Shown here in pieces: positions 53,050-63,200 of a stretch of 64,000 bases of DNA. Below the pieces are notes generated by a model, which did not search any database, had not been told where the DNA came from, and worked only from the letters and a program-made list of their open reading frames with translations. Each line of letters opens with the position of its first letter. Position 1 is the first letter of the stretch. Source of the DNA: Deltaproteobacteria bacterium (GTDB lineage: Bacteria > Myxococcota_A > Polyangia > Haliangiales > SHYZ01); NCBI GenBank assembly GCA_016210055.1, contig JACQUZ010000055.1:1-64000 (forward strand), written 5' to 3'. The position numbers and the translations under genes were made by a program.

Positions 53050-53990
53050 CCCGGCGCGCCCGCATCGCCATCTCCCTGCTCGCGACATGTGCAGTGGGAT
53101 GCGACGACGGCATCCGAAGCCTGCTGCCTGATGCCGCATCGCCCGAGGTCAAGGCGCGTACCTGGGAGCAGGTGCCCGCGCCGGCGGCGAATTACTTTGG
53201 GGTGTCGGGGAGCGGACCGAACGACATCGTCGTGGTGGGGAGCGGCGGGATGATCGCGAGGTGGAATGGCAGCGCGCTCGTCGCCGAGGATAGCGGAACC
53301 GACCGCGACCTGTACGGCGTGCACGTCGTGTCCCCCACTCGTGCCATCGCCGCGGGTGCACAGGGAACCGTGCTCGAGTGGAACGGCACGCGCTGGGTTA
53401 CCGCTTCGGTGCCGACGACCCAGCACCTGCGCGCCGCGTGGGCGAGCGAGAGCGAAGCGCTGGTGGTCGGCGAGGTCGGGACGGCCCTCGCCAAGAAGGA
53501 CGGCGCATGGCAGGCGGTCTCGAGCGAGATCGCCGTGGACCTGCTCGCGGTGTCGAATTCACCAGACGGTGTCTTCGCCGTCGGAGCGCTGGGCATGGTG
53601 GGGTGGTACGAAGGGGGTCGTCTCGTCAGGCGCCCCGTGCGCGGGTTCAACAAGACGCTCGCCGCTGCAACCACCGGCGCTGGTGGCACGTACATCGCTG
53701 GCTTGGACGGCTCGCTCTTTCGCCATGACGGTTCCTTCACAGTAATTGAGGGCTTGCCCTCCGTGTTCGTCCGCGGAGTCGCCGCACCGGGAGAAGACGT
53801 GTACGTGGCAGGCTGGGACGGCTTCCTTGCCAAGATACGCGGGGGCAAGGTGAGTACCTACGACACGGTCCCCGAGCGCTGGCTAAGCGGGATGCATGCC
53901 AACGGGCCGAGCGACGTCTGGGTCGTTGGCGCCTCGGGCCTCGTGCTCCACGGACCACCCCAGGCGCTGGCCGATGGAGGGCTTCAATGA
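53046..53990 (+). CDS. Beta-propeller lipoprotein (YCF48/BNR-like repeats)
   Basis: 314 residues from a GTG at 53046 that overlaps the previous stop. The signal peptide ends TCAVGC (lipobox). Repeats such as VVGSGGMIARWNG, AAGAQGTVLEWNG, VVGEVGTALAKKDG, AVGALGMVGWYEG and VVGASGLVLHG recur about every 40 residues, giving six or seven propeller blades. Likely a protein-protein interaction platform at the outer membrane. Its end overlaps the third vWA paralogue by ATGA. Confidence 0.82.
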   Translation: MTRRARIAISLLATCAVGCDDGIRSLLPDAASPEVKARTWEQVPAPAANYFGVSGSGPNDIVVVGSGGMIARWNGSALVAEDSGTDRDLYGVHVVSPTRAIAAGAQGTVLEWNGTRWVTASVPTTQHLRAAWASESEALVVGEVGTALAKKDGAWQAVSSEIAVDLLAVSNSPDGVFAVGALGMVGWYEGGRLVRRPVRGFNKTLAAATTGAGGTYIAGLDGSLFRHDGSFTVIEGLPSVFVRGVAAPGEDVYVAGWDGFLAKIRGGKVSTYDTVPERWLSGMHANGPSDVWVVGASGLVLHGPPQALADGGLQ

Positions 53991-55912
53991 GGAGGACGGG
54001 ATTCCTGGGCGTCGCCGTCCTCACCTTGGGATGCACCGACGCGAACTTGTACGGCACCAATACCCAGCCCAACCTCGCCAACAAGATCTCCCTTCAGGGG
54101 GAGCTTTGCACGGATGACCCAGGCACCGTCGATTTCCCGGTCAAGGTGCTCGTGGTCATGGATGGCTCGGCCGAGCTCGTGGCGGCGGATCCCGCGGGAA
54201 CCCGTGCCACTGCGGTGGCGAACCTCGTGGCCCGGCACGCAGGACCCGGCTACCACTTCGGCATCATCCAGTACGCGTCGCAAGCCCGCTCGCCCACGAC
54301 GGGCCTGGCCGGCGACGCGGCGTCCGTGCAGGCGGGAATCGACGTCCTGCGCGCGGGCACCGCCGACGCGCGGCGGAACTTCCTGGCAGGTCTCCGCGCG
54401 GCGTCGACCGCCATCCAGGACGACATCCTCGGCGCCACTCCTGGCGAGAGGAGCCGCACCCGCTACGTGGTGCTCTGGGTCGCCTACGGCGCACCGGCTC
54501 CATCCTTGGCCGAGTCCTGGTGTGACGGGGAAGGACTAGCGCCGAACAGCGACGAGTGCCGGAGGCAGCTCGCGGCGGTGTTCTGTCCCGACGAAGATCC
54601 CGCCCCTTCGGACTGCGAGGCTGCCCTCTACCCGCGGATGGTGCGAGAGCTCCGCGAGCTCGCGCGTGAGGCAGGTGTTCAAGACCTGGTCTTCCACGGG
54701 TTCTCCCTCGGCAACCAAGAGCGCTTGGGCGTGCTCCTGCAAGAGATGGCCACCGCTGGCCGTGGTTCCACGCTCGTTCAGCAGGACGGGCTCAACTTGC
54801 TGGCCCTCGATTACTCGGTGCCCGGCTTCCTGCTCGTCCGGCGGGAATTCATGGCATGGAACGAACGGGCCATTCTCCGCCAGGGCAAGTTGCTTCCGGA
54901 CAGCGATGGGGACGGCTTGTCCGATGATGAAGAGGCCGAGCTCGGCACCGATCCCAAGTCGGTGGATTCCGACGGGGATTCGGTCGGCGACGGCGTCGAG
55001 CACGGGCTCGCCGCACCGGGCCTCGAGTTCAATCCACTCGTCCCGAGCACTCCCGCGCAATGTAGCCTTATCGACCTACCTGGGGACGATCGCGATCTCG
55101 ACGGCCTCACCGACTGTGAGGAAGCGGTCCTTCGGACCGATCCTACCCTCGTCGATTCAGATGGCGATGCTCTGCCGGATCTCGTCGAAGTCCGTCGGGG
55201 AGGCAACGCGCTGATCGATGACACGCTGTCAGACAGCGACCTGGATGGCGTCCGGAATGGAGACGAGCTCCGGGGCGGGCTGGCGCTGTGGGAAAACGAC
55301 GCCCAGTCGGAGCTCGAGTACAGCTATCGCTATCGGTTCTTCGACGAGGGCGCGCGCACTCGCTTAGAAGCCACTCCCAAGGAACCGATCCCAGGGGTGG
55401 CCATCACATCCGTATCGGGCTCGTCGTCGACGGTGGCGCTGCTCCGCTACTCGCCAGGCACGCCGCCGCGGCTTTCCTTTTCGGACAACGCGCAGGCTGC
55501 GGCACCCGGCCCCGAGGTATCGATCGCCGAGCACGGAACCTACACCCTCTCGGCGGCGTCTGGCCGCTCCATCGTCGTCGAGGTGGACCCAGCGGCGCTG
55601 CCTCCTCCCTCGGAAGGCGCAAAGGATCGGCGCATCCTGGTCAAGCTTGCCCGCCGGAGCTGCTTCCGCTTCGATGTCCGAAACATCTCCCTGGTGGAGA
55701 CCGCTGAGGTGCCGGGCGGGCCGCCCGAGCGCGGTTGGAATCGAGTTCGGGTCTTCTTCGCCGAGGTGCCCGAGGGGTCACCTTCTGGCCGGGCCATCTT
55801 CAACGTCACCACGGTGGCGGTTCGGTTCGTGGAGCCCGATCAGAAGACGCCGAACGTGCCCTTCGTGACCCTGGAACAGGACGATTTCGTTCTCCTGAAA
55901 GGAGGGTTCTAG
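53987..55912 (+). CDS. vWA-like lipoprotein with degenerate metal site (paralogue 3)
   Basis: 641 residues; the signal peptide ends VLTLGC (lipobox). The vWA frame is recognisable (VDFPVKVLVVMDGS, TRYVVLWVAYGAPAP) and acidic repeats follow (DSDGDGLSDDEEAELGTDP, DSDGDALPD). The MIDAS is lost: Asp59-Gly-Ser61-Ala-Glu63 replaces DxSxS, the Thr motif is absent and the FxDG Asp is replaced by AYG. The C-terminal RRSCFRFDVRNISLV matches the paralogues but has an extra beta domain of about 90 residues in front. It is probably a structural, non-metal-binding partner of the two intact paralogues. Confidence 0.86.
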   Translation: MRRTGFLGVAVLTLGCTDANLYGTNTQPNLANKISLQGELCTDDPGTVDFPVKVLVVMDGSAELVAADPAGTRATAVANLVARHAGPGYHFGIIQYASQARSPTTGLAGDAASVQAGIDVLRAGTADARRNFLAGLRAASTAIQDDILGATPGERSRTRYVVLWVAYGAPAPSLAESWCDGEGLAPNSDECRRQLAAVFCPDEDPAPSDCEAALYPRMVRELRELAREAGVQDLVFHGFSLGNQERLGVLLQEMATAGRGSTLVQQDGLNLLALDYSVPGFLLVRREFMAWNERAILRQGKLLPDSDGDGLSDDEEAELGTDPKSVDSDGDSVGDGVEHGLAAPGLEFNPLVPSTPAQCSLIDLPGDDRDLDGLTDCEEAVLRTDPTLVDSDGDALPDLVEVRRGGNALIDDTLSDSDLDGVRNGDELRGGLALWENDAQSELEYSYRYRFFDEGARTRLEATPKEPIPGVAITSVSGSSSTVALLRYSPGTPPRLSFSDNAQAAAPGPEVSIAEHGTYTLSAASGRSIVVEVDPAALPPPSEGAKDRRILVKLARRSCFRFDVRNISLVETAEVPGGPPERGWNRVRVFFAEVPEGSPSGRAIFNVTTVAVRFVEPDQKTPNVPFVTLEQDDFVLLKGGF

Positions 55913-55914
55913 TA

Positions 55915-56259
55915 ATGGCGTGGATTTCCCGTACCGGCCTAGTACTACTGGCACTAGCCCTTGCCCTCTTTGTCGCGGGGCAAGGGACTAGCGAGGCGAA
56001 GAAAAAGCGCTCGACCACCCAGGTGCAGGCAGCGCAGGCCACGCCGCGACCAGAGGCAAAGGAACCACCGCAAGGCCGTGGGGTCGCTGAGCGTGAGTCG
56101 AAGATCGAGTTCGACGAGCGGCTCGTTCAGGGACAGACCGCGCAAGGCGCGATCTACCTGTTCCAGCGGGGGGAGAGCGACTTTAAGAGCCTGCTAAGGA
56201 TCCCCGGGTCGTTTCGCGGGCGGACCGTAAGACCCGTATTCGAGGATCCGGCGCGATGA
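55915..56259 (+). CDS. Small exported protein preceding the FHA/AgmX gene
   Basis: 114 residues from the ATG at 55915 with GGAGGG 8 nt upstream; the frame's upstream extension is antisense or out of context. An N-terminal hydrophobic signal (LVLLALALALFVAGQGTSEA) is followed by a basic, low-complexity stretch and a compact end (ERESKIEFDERLVQGQTAQGAIYLFQRGES). No family recognised. Its position directly before a GltG-like gene, with an ATGA overlap, resembles the small gltF gene of Myxococcus, but this is positional inference only. Confidence 0.7.
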   Translation: MAWISRTGLVLLALALALFVAGQGTSEAKKKRSTTQVQAAQATPRPEAKEPPQGRGVAERESKIEFDERLVQGQTAQGAIYLFQRGESDFKSLLRIPGSFRGRTVRPVFEDPAR

Positions 56260-58187
56260 ACACCAAGGTCCAGCTGGTGGTCTCGAAGTACCTGGGCGGA
56301 CAATGCCGAGGAACATTCCAGTTCCCCGCCGGACCCGTGACCATCGGCAGGAACCCTCAGGCCATGGTCCGTCTCGAAGGGCCCGACGTGTCTTCCGAGC
56401 ATGCCCTCCTCCACTTCACCGACAAGAGCTGCCTCGTGGAGGACAGCGGGAGCCGCAACGGCGTGTTCGTGGCGGGACGGCGGGTGGACAGCCACCTGCT
56501 CCGTGCCACCGAAGAGATCCAGATTGGCGCCTACGTGCTGCGAATCAGCCTGCGCCCAGCCGCGGACAAGGTCCAGGCACGGCCAATCGGTCCGCCAACG
56601 CCGCCCGGCTTGGCCAGAAGGCCTGCCCTGCCTTCGCCACCCCTCCCATTGGCGCAAGGGACCGGGACGCGTGGCGGCGCAGAGGCGACCCCAGAGGCGA
56701 CCGAAGTCGAGATCGATCTCACCGCCGAAGGCACGCCGGAGCCCGTGCTCGACGACGACACGAGTCGGGCGGAAGCAGCTCCCGGCTTCGATCACGTCGA
56801 GAATGCCGACGATGAAGACGAGGACGAGGATCCATCGCCCCTGTTTTCGCTCCTCGACACGCTGAATGACGGGAAAGACGAAAAATCAGCCGCCGGAAAG
56901 CCACTCATCCAGGCCATCACCACTCGGCAGGGAAGGGTTTCCCAGATAGACTTCATCGCCCCCGGCAAGAAGCTTCGGCACAAGGGGCTCAAGAGGCCGC
57001 TTTGCACCTACCGGAAGAACGGATCGGCGATCCTCGTCACACCGCCGCTCTCCCAGGGCGGTGTATTCCCGGTTAACGCACCTGGGCCCGAGATCGCCCA
57101 TCTTCCTGCCAGCAACAACCACCAAGAAATCCGCCTGGAGCCCGGGCAGCGCGCAGCGCTCGAGCTGGCAAGCGGAGACACGGTCCATTTCCGGTTCGTG
57201 ACCCCAGCGACCAAGCCCCTGCGGGCAAGGCTCAGCTTGCGACCGCGGCGCCAGCATCTCGCGCTGCCCGCGGCGTCGGCGCTCCTGCACGTGGTCGTGC
57301 TCTTGGCAATCGCCCTGACGCCTTCACAGAACGCAGGTGCCCTGCTGGCGCCAGTAGAGCCCCCCCCTGATCGGTTTGCGACGATCTCTCTCGAGGATCT
57401 CACGCCCAAGGTGGAGCCCGAGCCAGAGCCAGAGCCGGTACCGGAGCCAGAGGCGCCAGCCGCAACGCCGGAGCCCGAGCCTGAGCCAGAGACGCCAGTC
57501 CAAGCGGCGCCCAGGCCCGAGCCGCGTCCAAGAGAAAAGAGCCAGACGAAGCTCGCCGCAAGGCCTTCTCCGGCGCCGCCCACGCCTGCCAAGAACAAGC
57601 TCTTGGACGCGCTGGGCTCGTCGCTTCCCGGCGAATCATCGTCCAAGAGCGCCCTTGCCACCATCAACCTGGACGCCGTCGCCACGCCGCGCGGCGGTGG
57701 GTACAGGGTGGTCGGGACCGTCGGAAAGCTGGCGTCGGACTCCATCACCCTGACGGCGAGCGCCGGCCGCTTGCCGCCCAAGAGCATGAAGGCAGCTGAC
57801 AGCACCGTCGGCCGAATCGCGTCCCACGCCGATTCGGGCCGCGTGCGCGCAGTGGTCAAGAGCCCCCCAGCACGGAGCGTTTCCGTCCAAGGCGAGCTTG
57901 ATCGCGGAGAGATTCAAAAAGTGGTCAATCGGCACCTCCAGGAAATCCAGGCCTGTTACGAGCGGCGTCTCATCAGGAGTCCAGGACTTGCGGGCAAGCT
58001 GATCTTCGAGTGGCAGATCACGCCGTCGGGAAGCACGGGCGTGGTGCGGGTCAAGCTCTCGCAGCTCCGGGACGGAGAGGTGGCCACCTGCATTCAGGGG
58101 TCGATCCGGAAGTGGGTCTTCCCCAAGCCACGCGGCGGCGCGGTGACGGTGACGTACCCGTTCGTCTTCAACACCATCGGCACCTAA
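56256..58187 (+). CDS. FHA - transmembrane - AgmX/PglI (TonB-like) domain protein, GltG-like
   Basis: 643 residues. Residues 1-100 are an FHA domain with Gly31-Arg32, Ser46-Ser47-Glu48-His49 and Asn68-Gly69, the phosphothreonine-reading positions. After an acidic linker and a second globular region (about 220-330), one helix at about 337-358 crosses the membrane. A Pro/Glu-rich rod follows (PEPEPEPVPEPE and similar), long enough to span periplasm. The last 100 residues form the AgmX/PglI domain: IQACYERRL, GKLIFEWQI, VATCIQGSIRKWVFPKP. The topology matches Myxococcus GltG/NfsG: cytosolic signalling domain, periplasmic TonB-like tip. The partner kinase is not in the operon. Confidence 0.9.
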   Translation: MNTKVQLVVSKYLGGQCRGTFQFPAGPVTIGRNPQAMVRLEGPDVSSEHALLHFTDKSCLVEDSGSRNGVFVAGRRVDSHLLRATEEIQIGAYVLRISLRPAADKVQARPIGPPTPPGLARRPALPSPPLPLAQGTGTRGGAEATPEATEVEIDLTAEGTPEPVLDDDTSRAEAAPGFDHVENADDEDEDEDPSPLFSLLDTLNDGKDEKSAAGKPLIQAITTRQGRVSQIDFIAPGKKLRHKGLKRPLCTYRKNGSAILVTPPLSQGGVFPVNAPGPEIAHLPASNNHQEIRLEPGQRAALELASGDTVHFRFVTPATKPLRARLSLRPRRQHLALPAASALLHVVVLLAIALTPSQNAGALLAPVEPPPDRFATISLEDLTPKVEPEPEPEPVPEPEAPAATPEPEPEPETPVQAAPRPEPRPREKSQTKLAARPSPAPPTPAKNKLLDALGSSLPGESSSKSALATINLDAVATPRGGGYRVVGTVGKLASDSITLTASAGRLPPKSMKAADSTVGRIASHADSGRVRAVVKSPPARSVSVQGELDRGEIQKVVNRHLQEIQACYERRLIRSPGLAGKLIFEWQITPSGSTGVVRVKLSQLRDGEVATCIQGSIRKWVFPKPRGGAVTVTYPFVFNTIGT

Positions 58188-58198
58188 GGGGGGAACAC

Positions 58199-58810
58199 AT
58201 GAGAAGAGCACTCGTCGTACTTTTCCTGCTCGTCCAAGCGACACCGGCCATGGCCGACGACGAGGAGACGCTCGCAACCTACGCGGTTCAAAACCGCAAG
58301 TTCCGCCTCGGGCACGAGCTCCATGCGTCAGTGGGGGTTCTGCCCATCAATGCGTTTACCAAGGGGGTCACGGCCGGCGGCGGATACACGATCCACTTTA
58401 GCGACGCCTGGGCATGGGAAATCGCCCAGTTCACGTACTCGGTGCCGCTGGATACGGGCCTCAAGAAGGAGCTCCTCGAGAACTTCGAGGTTCAGCCCAC
58501 CCAAATCGAGACGCTCCACTACTTTGCATCGACGAGCCTTCTCCTCAAGCCACTTTACGGCAAGCTTGCCTGGTTCAATCGATCCGTCGTGCACGCGGAG
58601 ATATTCCTGGCCCTAGGGGCCGGAGTCGGCAGATACGAAAACCCGGGCGCATTTCGCCGGGCCATTGATGCGGGGGGTGGACTTCGCTTGTACTGGGGTC
58701 GCCACCTATCCGTCAGATTGGACGCTCGCAACTACACCTTTCTCAAGGGGCTTGCGGCGAGCAATGAGCTCCACCTGGCGCTCTCCCTCGCCTTCTCGGT
58801 GGGAGGCTAG
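58199..58810 (+). CDS. Outer-membrane beta-barrel protein (OMP_myx_plus type)
   Basis: 203 residues from the ATG at 58199 with a G-rich site upstream. The signal peptide is cleaved after MADD or nearby (ATPAMA). A short conserved start (YAVQNRKFRLGHELHASVGVLPINAF) and KGVTAGGGYTIHFSDAWAWEI are characteristic of small barrels found in myxobacterial Glt/Nfs-type loci. Eight strands are plausible from the length. It should be the outer-membrane partner of the GltG-like protein encoded 11 nt upstream. Confidence 0.83.
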   Translation: MRRALVVLFLLVQATPAMADDEETLATYAVQNRKFRLGHELHASVGVLPINAFTKGVTAGGGYTIHFSDAWAWEIAQFTYSVPLDTGLKKELLENFEVQPTQIETLHYFASTSLLLKPLYGKLAWFNRSVVHAEIFLALGAGVGRYENPGAFRRAIDAGGGLRLYWGRHLSVRLDARNYTFLKGLAASNELHLALSLAFSVGG

Positions 58811-58812
58811 CC

Positions 58813-60222
58813 ATGGGGAGGCCTCTGGTTCTGCTCGTGCTCCTCGCCGGCGCATGCGGGGCCGCGCAGGTGCCACGAGACCTGCCTGTCGCCAAGAGGC
58901 TCGATCTGGCTGTTGAGCGCTATCACGCTGGCGCGCATCTCGACAGTGCACAGCGCATGGTTGAGGTCCTTGCGGCGCTCCCCGAAGACGAGCCCAAGAG
59001 AGACACGGCGCAGTACTACCTTGCCGCCTCTCTCCATCGCCTGGGCCTTGCTCAGGCGGCGGCGTACTTGCTCATCGAAGTCCTCATGGGGAAGAGGGCA
59101 CCGGAGCTCGAGGAGCGCGTGCTCGCGTCGCTCGGTCACATGCTTCGCGAGGGTGACATCGACGAATCGCAGCTCGGCGGGGGGCTGTTCTTTGGAATCG
59201 ATCTCGGCGAGCTTCCTGCCGATATCTCTGGACTCGCGAGCTACTACCAGGCGTTGGCTGAGCTTAGGCACGGGTTCTCTCCCCACGCCAAGAAGAGGCT
59301 CGAGGAGGCCGCGCGTGGTGCTGATTTCTATGCCTGGAAGGCGAGGCACGCGCTCGCCGTAATGGCGCTCGGTCAGAAAGACGATGCGGCGGCTGAGCGC
59401 CAGCTCCGCGCCATTCTCGGCGATCCGGCCGCCCCCAGGGGCATCAAGAACGAGTCACGCACCGCCCTCGCGCGCCTCCTATATGAAAGGAAGCAGCACG
59501 CGGATGCGTTCCGCCTCTACGTGGCGAGCGATAGTTCCCTCTCGCACCAGGACGAAGTGCTCCTGGAGAGCGCGTGGAATCAGCTCGCCGATCGCGACGA
59601 GAAGCGTGCGTTGGGATCGCTCGTCGGGCTGGGTGCACCCGTCTACGGAAGAGCGCTGGCCCCCGAGCGGGCCCTTATCCGCGCCATGGCCCTCATGAAC
59701 CTCTGCCAGTTCCGGCACGCACACCTTGCCGTGCTGGAGTTCCGCAAGCAGCACGGGGAGACCTTGAGGCGCCTCCGTGAGCGAGAGCCCCTGGAAGGCG
59801 ATCCCGCGCTCGTCGGCGCCGTGGCACAGCGCGATGACTTGGTCCCGGAGAGGGCGACGCATGACCGCCTGGTCCGAGAGAGGGCACGCGCGCGCAAGCT
59901 GCAAAGCAAGGCCCTCGCAAGGTACGTCCTTCCGATCTACGAGCTCGGCCTCGCACGTTCACAGGCGCGCTTGAAGAAACAGGAAGCGTCCGCCCGCGAG
60001 CAGCTCGCCGCCGAGCTGCTCGCCGTCGACGAGAAGATGGGCATCTTGGATTATGAGCTCGGGCTCGGACTATTTCGCTCCGTGGGCGGGCCTGCTCGAT
60101 CGACGCCTGGCTCGCACGGGCCTAGTGATCCTGGAGTGGTGGGATTCAGGTTCGACGGCGAGTATTGGACTGACGAGCTCAAGGACTACTCCGTCCTCGT
60201 GGACGACAGGTGCGTGCCATGA
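58813..60222 (+). CDS. TPR-like lipoprotein of the envelope assembly
   Basis: 469 residues; GGAGG overlaps the previous stop. The signal peptide ends VLLAGACGAA (lipobox-like at Cys16). The rest is helical with Ala/Leu-rich pairs resembling TPR or Sel1 repeats (DTAQYYLAASLHRLGLAQAAAYLL, ARHALAVMALGQKDDAAAERQLRAIL). Lipoprotein TPR proteins of similar size (GltE/NfsE) accompany GltG-like proteins in Myxococcus. Overlaps the next gene by ATGA. Confidence 0.78.
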   Translation: MGRPLVLLVLLAGACGAAQVPRDLPVAKRLDLAVERYHAGAHLDSAQRMVEVLAALPEDEPKRDTAQYYLAASLHRLGLAQAAAYLLIEVLMGKRAPELEERVLASLGHMLREGDIDESQLGGGLFFGIDLGELPADISGLASYYQALAELRHGFSPHAKKRLEEAARGADFYAWKARHALAVMALGQKDDAAAERQLRAILGDPAAPRGIKNESRTALARLLYERKQHADAFRLYVASDSSLSHQDEVLLESAWNQLADRDEKRALGSLVGLGAPVYGRALAPERALIRAMALMNLCQFRHAHLAVLEFRKQHGETLRRLREREPLEGDPALVGAVAQRDDLVPERATHDRLVRERARARKLQSKALARYVLPIYELGLARSQARLKKQEASAREQLAAELLAVDEKMGILDYELGLGLFRSVGGPARSTPGSHGPSDPGVVGFRFDGEYWTDELKDYSVLVDDRCVP

Positions 60223-63200
60223 GGCTAGCACTACTGCGTTGCGCCCTCCTCGTCGTCGCCTGTGCTTGCGCCTGCGCGCCCTTGCCTGCGCGCCCTCCGG
60301 CCAAGCCCGCAGCCACGGTCGACTCGCTGCGAGCCGCGTCGGCCAAGCTCGACAACGCCATCCTGTCGACCAAGCGAATGATCGAGCGAGCGCGCGGGGC
60401 CGCATATCTCCCGGACATGTACATGCGGCTGGCGGAGCTCTACACCGAGCGCGCACGCCACGCCTGGCTCATCGCGTACGAGACCCGAAGCGCCCGTGGG
60501 GAAACCGAGCGAGCGCTCGATGTCCCTGAGGCCCGCCTCCTCAAGGAGCTGGCGATCGAGGTCTACGAGCGCTTTCTCGCCGATAGACCAGGGCACGATC
60601 GCGCCGACGAGGCGCTCTTCCTTCTTGCCCACGAGCACCGCGAGCTCGGGAACTTCGACGAGATGAAGGCCAGCTACGAGCGCCTCGTAAAGGAGTATCC
60701 GAAAAGCGAGCATCGCCTCGAAGCATTCCTCATCGTCGGCGATACCGAGTTCGACCGGGGAGACCTTTCGCGGGCGGAGCAGTACTACCAAAAGATCCTC
60801 GCCGAGCCCGAGAGCCACGTGCATCCCTTGGCTCGCTACAAGCTGGCCTGGGTACGGATCAACAAGGAGGACTGCAAGGGTGCCGCTCGCCTGTTCGAGC
60901 AGGTCCTCCAGGACAAGTCGACTCCGAGAGGCGCCAAGAAGCTCGTCGCCACGCAGCGCCGCCTGAATCTCAGGCGCGAGGCGCTCGTGGACCTCGCTTA
61001 TTGCTACCCGGACGTCTACAAGGACAAGCCCGCCCCGGCACATCTCAAGTCGCTGGCCTCGTCGGCGTCGGACTACATGGCGGCTCTTCGTCGAGCGGCC
61101 AGCCGGTTCTCCATCAAGCAGATGTACCCCCAAGCTGCCCTTGCACTGCGCACGCTCCTCGATGCCCGGCCCAGGGATGAGGACGCAGTCGAGCTCGCCC
61201 GCAAGCTCCATGACAGCGTGACCAAGGCCGAGCTCTTTAGCCACGCGGCAAAGGACGTGGAGCTCATCGGAAGGGTGTACGAGCACAGCATTTATGACCC
61301 GCGCCTTGCCGGGGACGCCCGGAAGCGTCTCGCCAGCGAGCTCGAGGTGTACGCGCGGGACATCGCGACCAAGGCACACCTCGTCGCCAAGCGAGGCAAG
61401 AGCCGGAATTCCCTGGTCGAGACAGCCGCGGCGTACAGCGCCTACCTGGCGTATTTTGGCAACGCAAGGGCTACCGGCGAGATCGAGGAGAACCGGGCCG
61501 AAGTCCTCCTCCTCGCCGAGGACTTCTATCCAGCCGGGGTTGCCTTTGAGAAGGTGGCGGCGCGCAAGACCACCGCCCCCGAGAGGCAGGCAGCGCGACT
61601 TTCGGCGATCTCAGCGTACCAGCAGGCCCTGGACAAGGGCTCACTTTCGCGGCTCGAGCGCATCTCAGCGTGGGCAGGAATCCGCGCCGTCGGACGCGCC
61701 TTCATCGCCGACGCTCCGCGCGATCCGAAGCTCATCCAGGTCAAGTTGGCCATCGCGCGCACGCACTACGACGCAGGGGAGTACAGGCGGGCGTCAGAGC
61801 TCTTCCACGCTGTGGCCCGCCAGTATCCGACGGAAAAGGACGCCATCGCGAGCGCCCGCTTGGCTTTGAACTCACTTCTCCTCTCCGAGGACTACGAGGG
61901 GATCGCCTCACTTGGAAAGCGCCTGGTCGCAGATTCGAGGATCGGGGACGAACCCTTCAAGGCAGAGGTGCGTGAGATGGTAGCTCGGGCGGAGCAGCGG
62001 CAGGTGACCGAGCTCACCATTGCCGCTGGGGAGCGTCGCGACGTTGAGCTCCTATCGGTGGCCGAGCGTCACAAGGGGAGTGGCCTGGGAGAACAGGCGC
62101 TCTACAACGCGCTCGTCATGGCCCGCGAGGCCGGGGACGTGGCCCGCTTCTATCAGCTTGGGCAGGAATTCGTGGACACGTACAGCCGATCGAGTCGACG
62201 CACGGACGTCATCACGGCGCTCGCCGAGGTGGCCGAAGCCAGAGCCGACTACATTCAGGCGGCGGCCTTCCTCGAGCAATCGGTCAAGGCCGCACCAGGG
62301 GCGAAGGAGGCTGCCGAGCGGCTCCTCCACGCGGCCACGATCCGGGCGTATCTCGGGGACGCGCGGGCCTCGGAAGATCTACGGGAGCTCGCGGCCCGTG
62401 GCGTTGCCGGCACCGACGACGTCTTGTGGCTGCTCTCACGCTCGGGAAACGTGGGCGCCGTGACCGAGGTGATCTCGGCGTTGGAAAACAGCCCCGTGGT
62501 TGGCTTTCTCGCCGCGCAGCTGGCCTACCAGCGCGGCGACCTCGAGGCGGCGCAAGGGTTCTTGGCGAAGCTCAGGGGCGTCCGGGCGGACGGCCCCATC
62601 GCGTCAGAGGCCCTTTCACGGGCGCGGTTTCTCGAGGGGGAGTTGATGCTCAGGGAGCTCCTTGCGCCCAGCTCCGAGACGGATGTGGCGGCCGTCGTGA
62701 CCCAAAAGGCCACCCAGCTCGCCGAGGTCGACAAGGCCTACTCGCAGGCGATCCGCAGCGGGCATCCGACCTGGGCCATCGCAGGAATCGCTCGGCTCTC
62801 CCAAGGATACGCGGCCCTCGCCGATCTGCTCGAGCACGTGGAGCTTCCCGAGTCGCTCTCACCCGAAGAAGAGAACCAGATCCGCGGTGCCCTGAAGAGC
62901 AAGGCAGGCGAAGCCGCTCGGCGTGCAGCCGAGCTCAAGAAGACCTGCAGAGAACGCGCCCGCGAGGCCATGGTCTTCTCGGAAATCGCGGCGAGCTGCT
63001 TGCGCCGACAGGAGCCGCCCGAGAAGGTACTTGTCCTAGTAGAGCCCAAGGCACCTCCGGCTGAGCCCCAGGAAACGCTCGAGGTTCGTGAGGCGCTAGG
63101 GAAGAAACCTCGCGACATCAAGACACTGATGAAGCTGGCGGAGATGTACTTGGGCGCGGCGAATCCGGCCATGGCGCTCCTCCTCCTCGACCGCGCAGCC

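Noticed and set aside
53987-55912. The third vWA gene considered as a pseudogene
   Set aside because: The frame is intact over 641 codons, with lipobox, acidic repeats, C-terminal domain and coupled start; only the metal site is lost.
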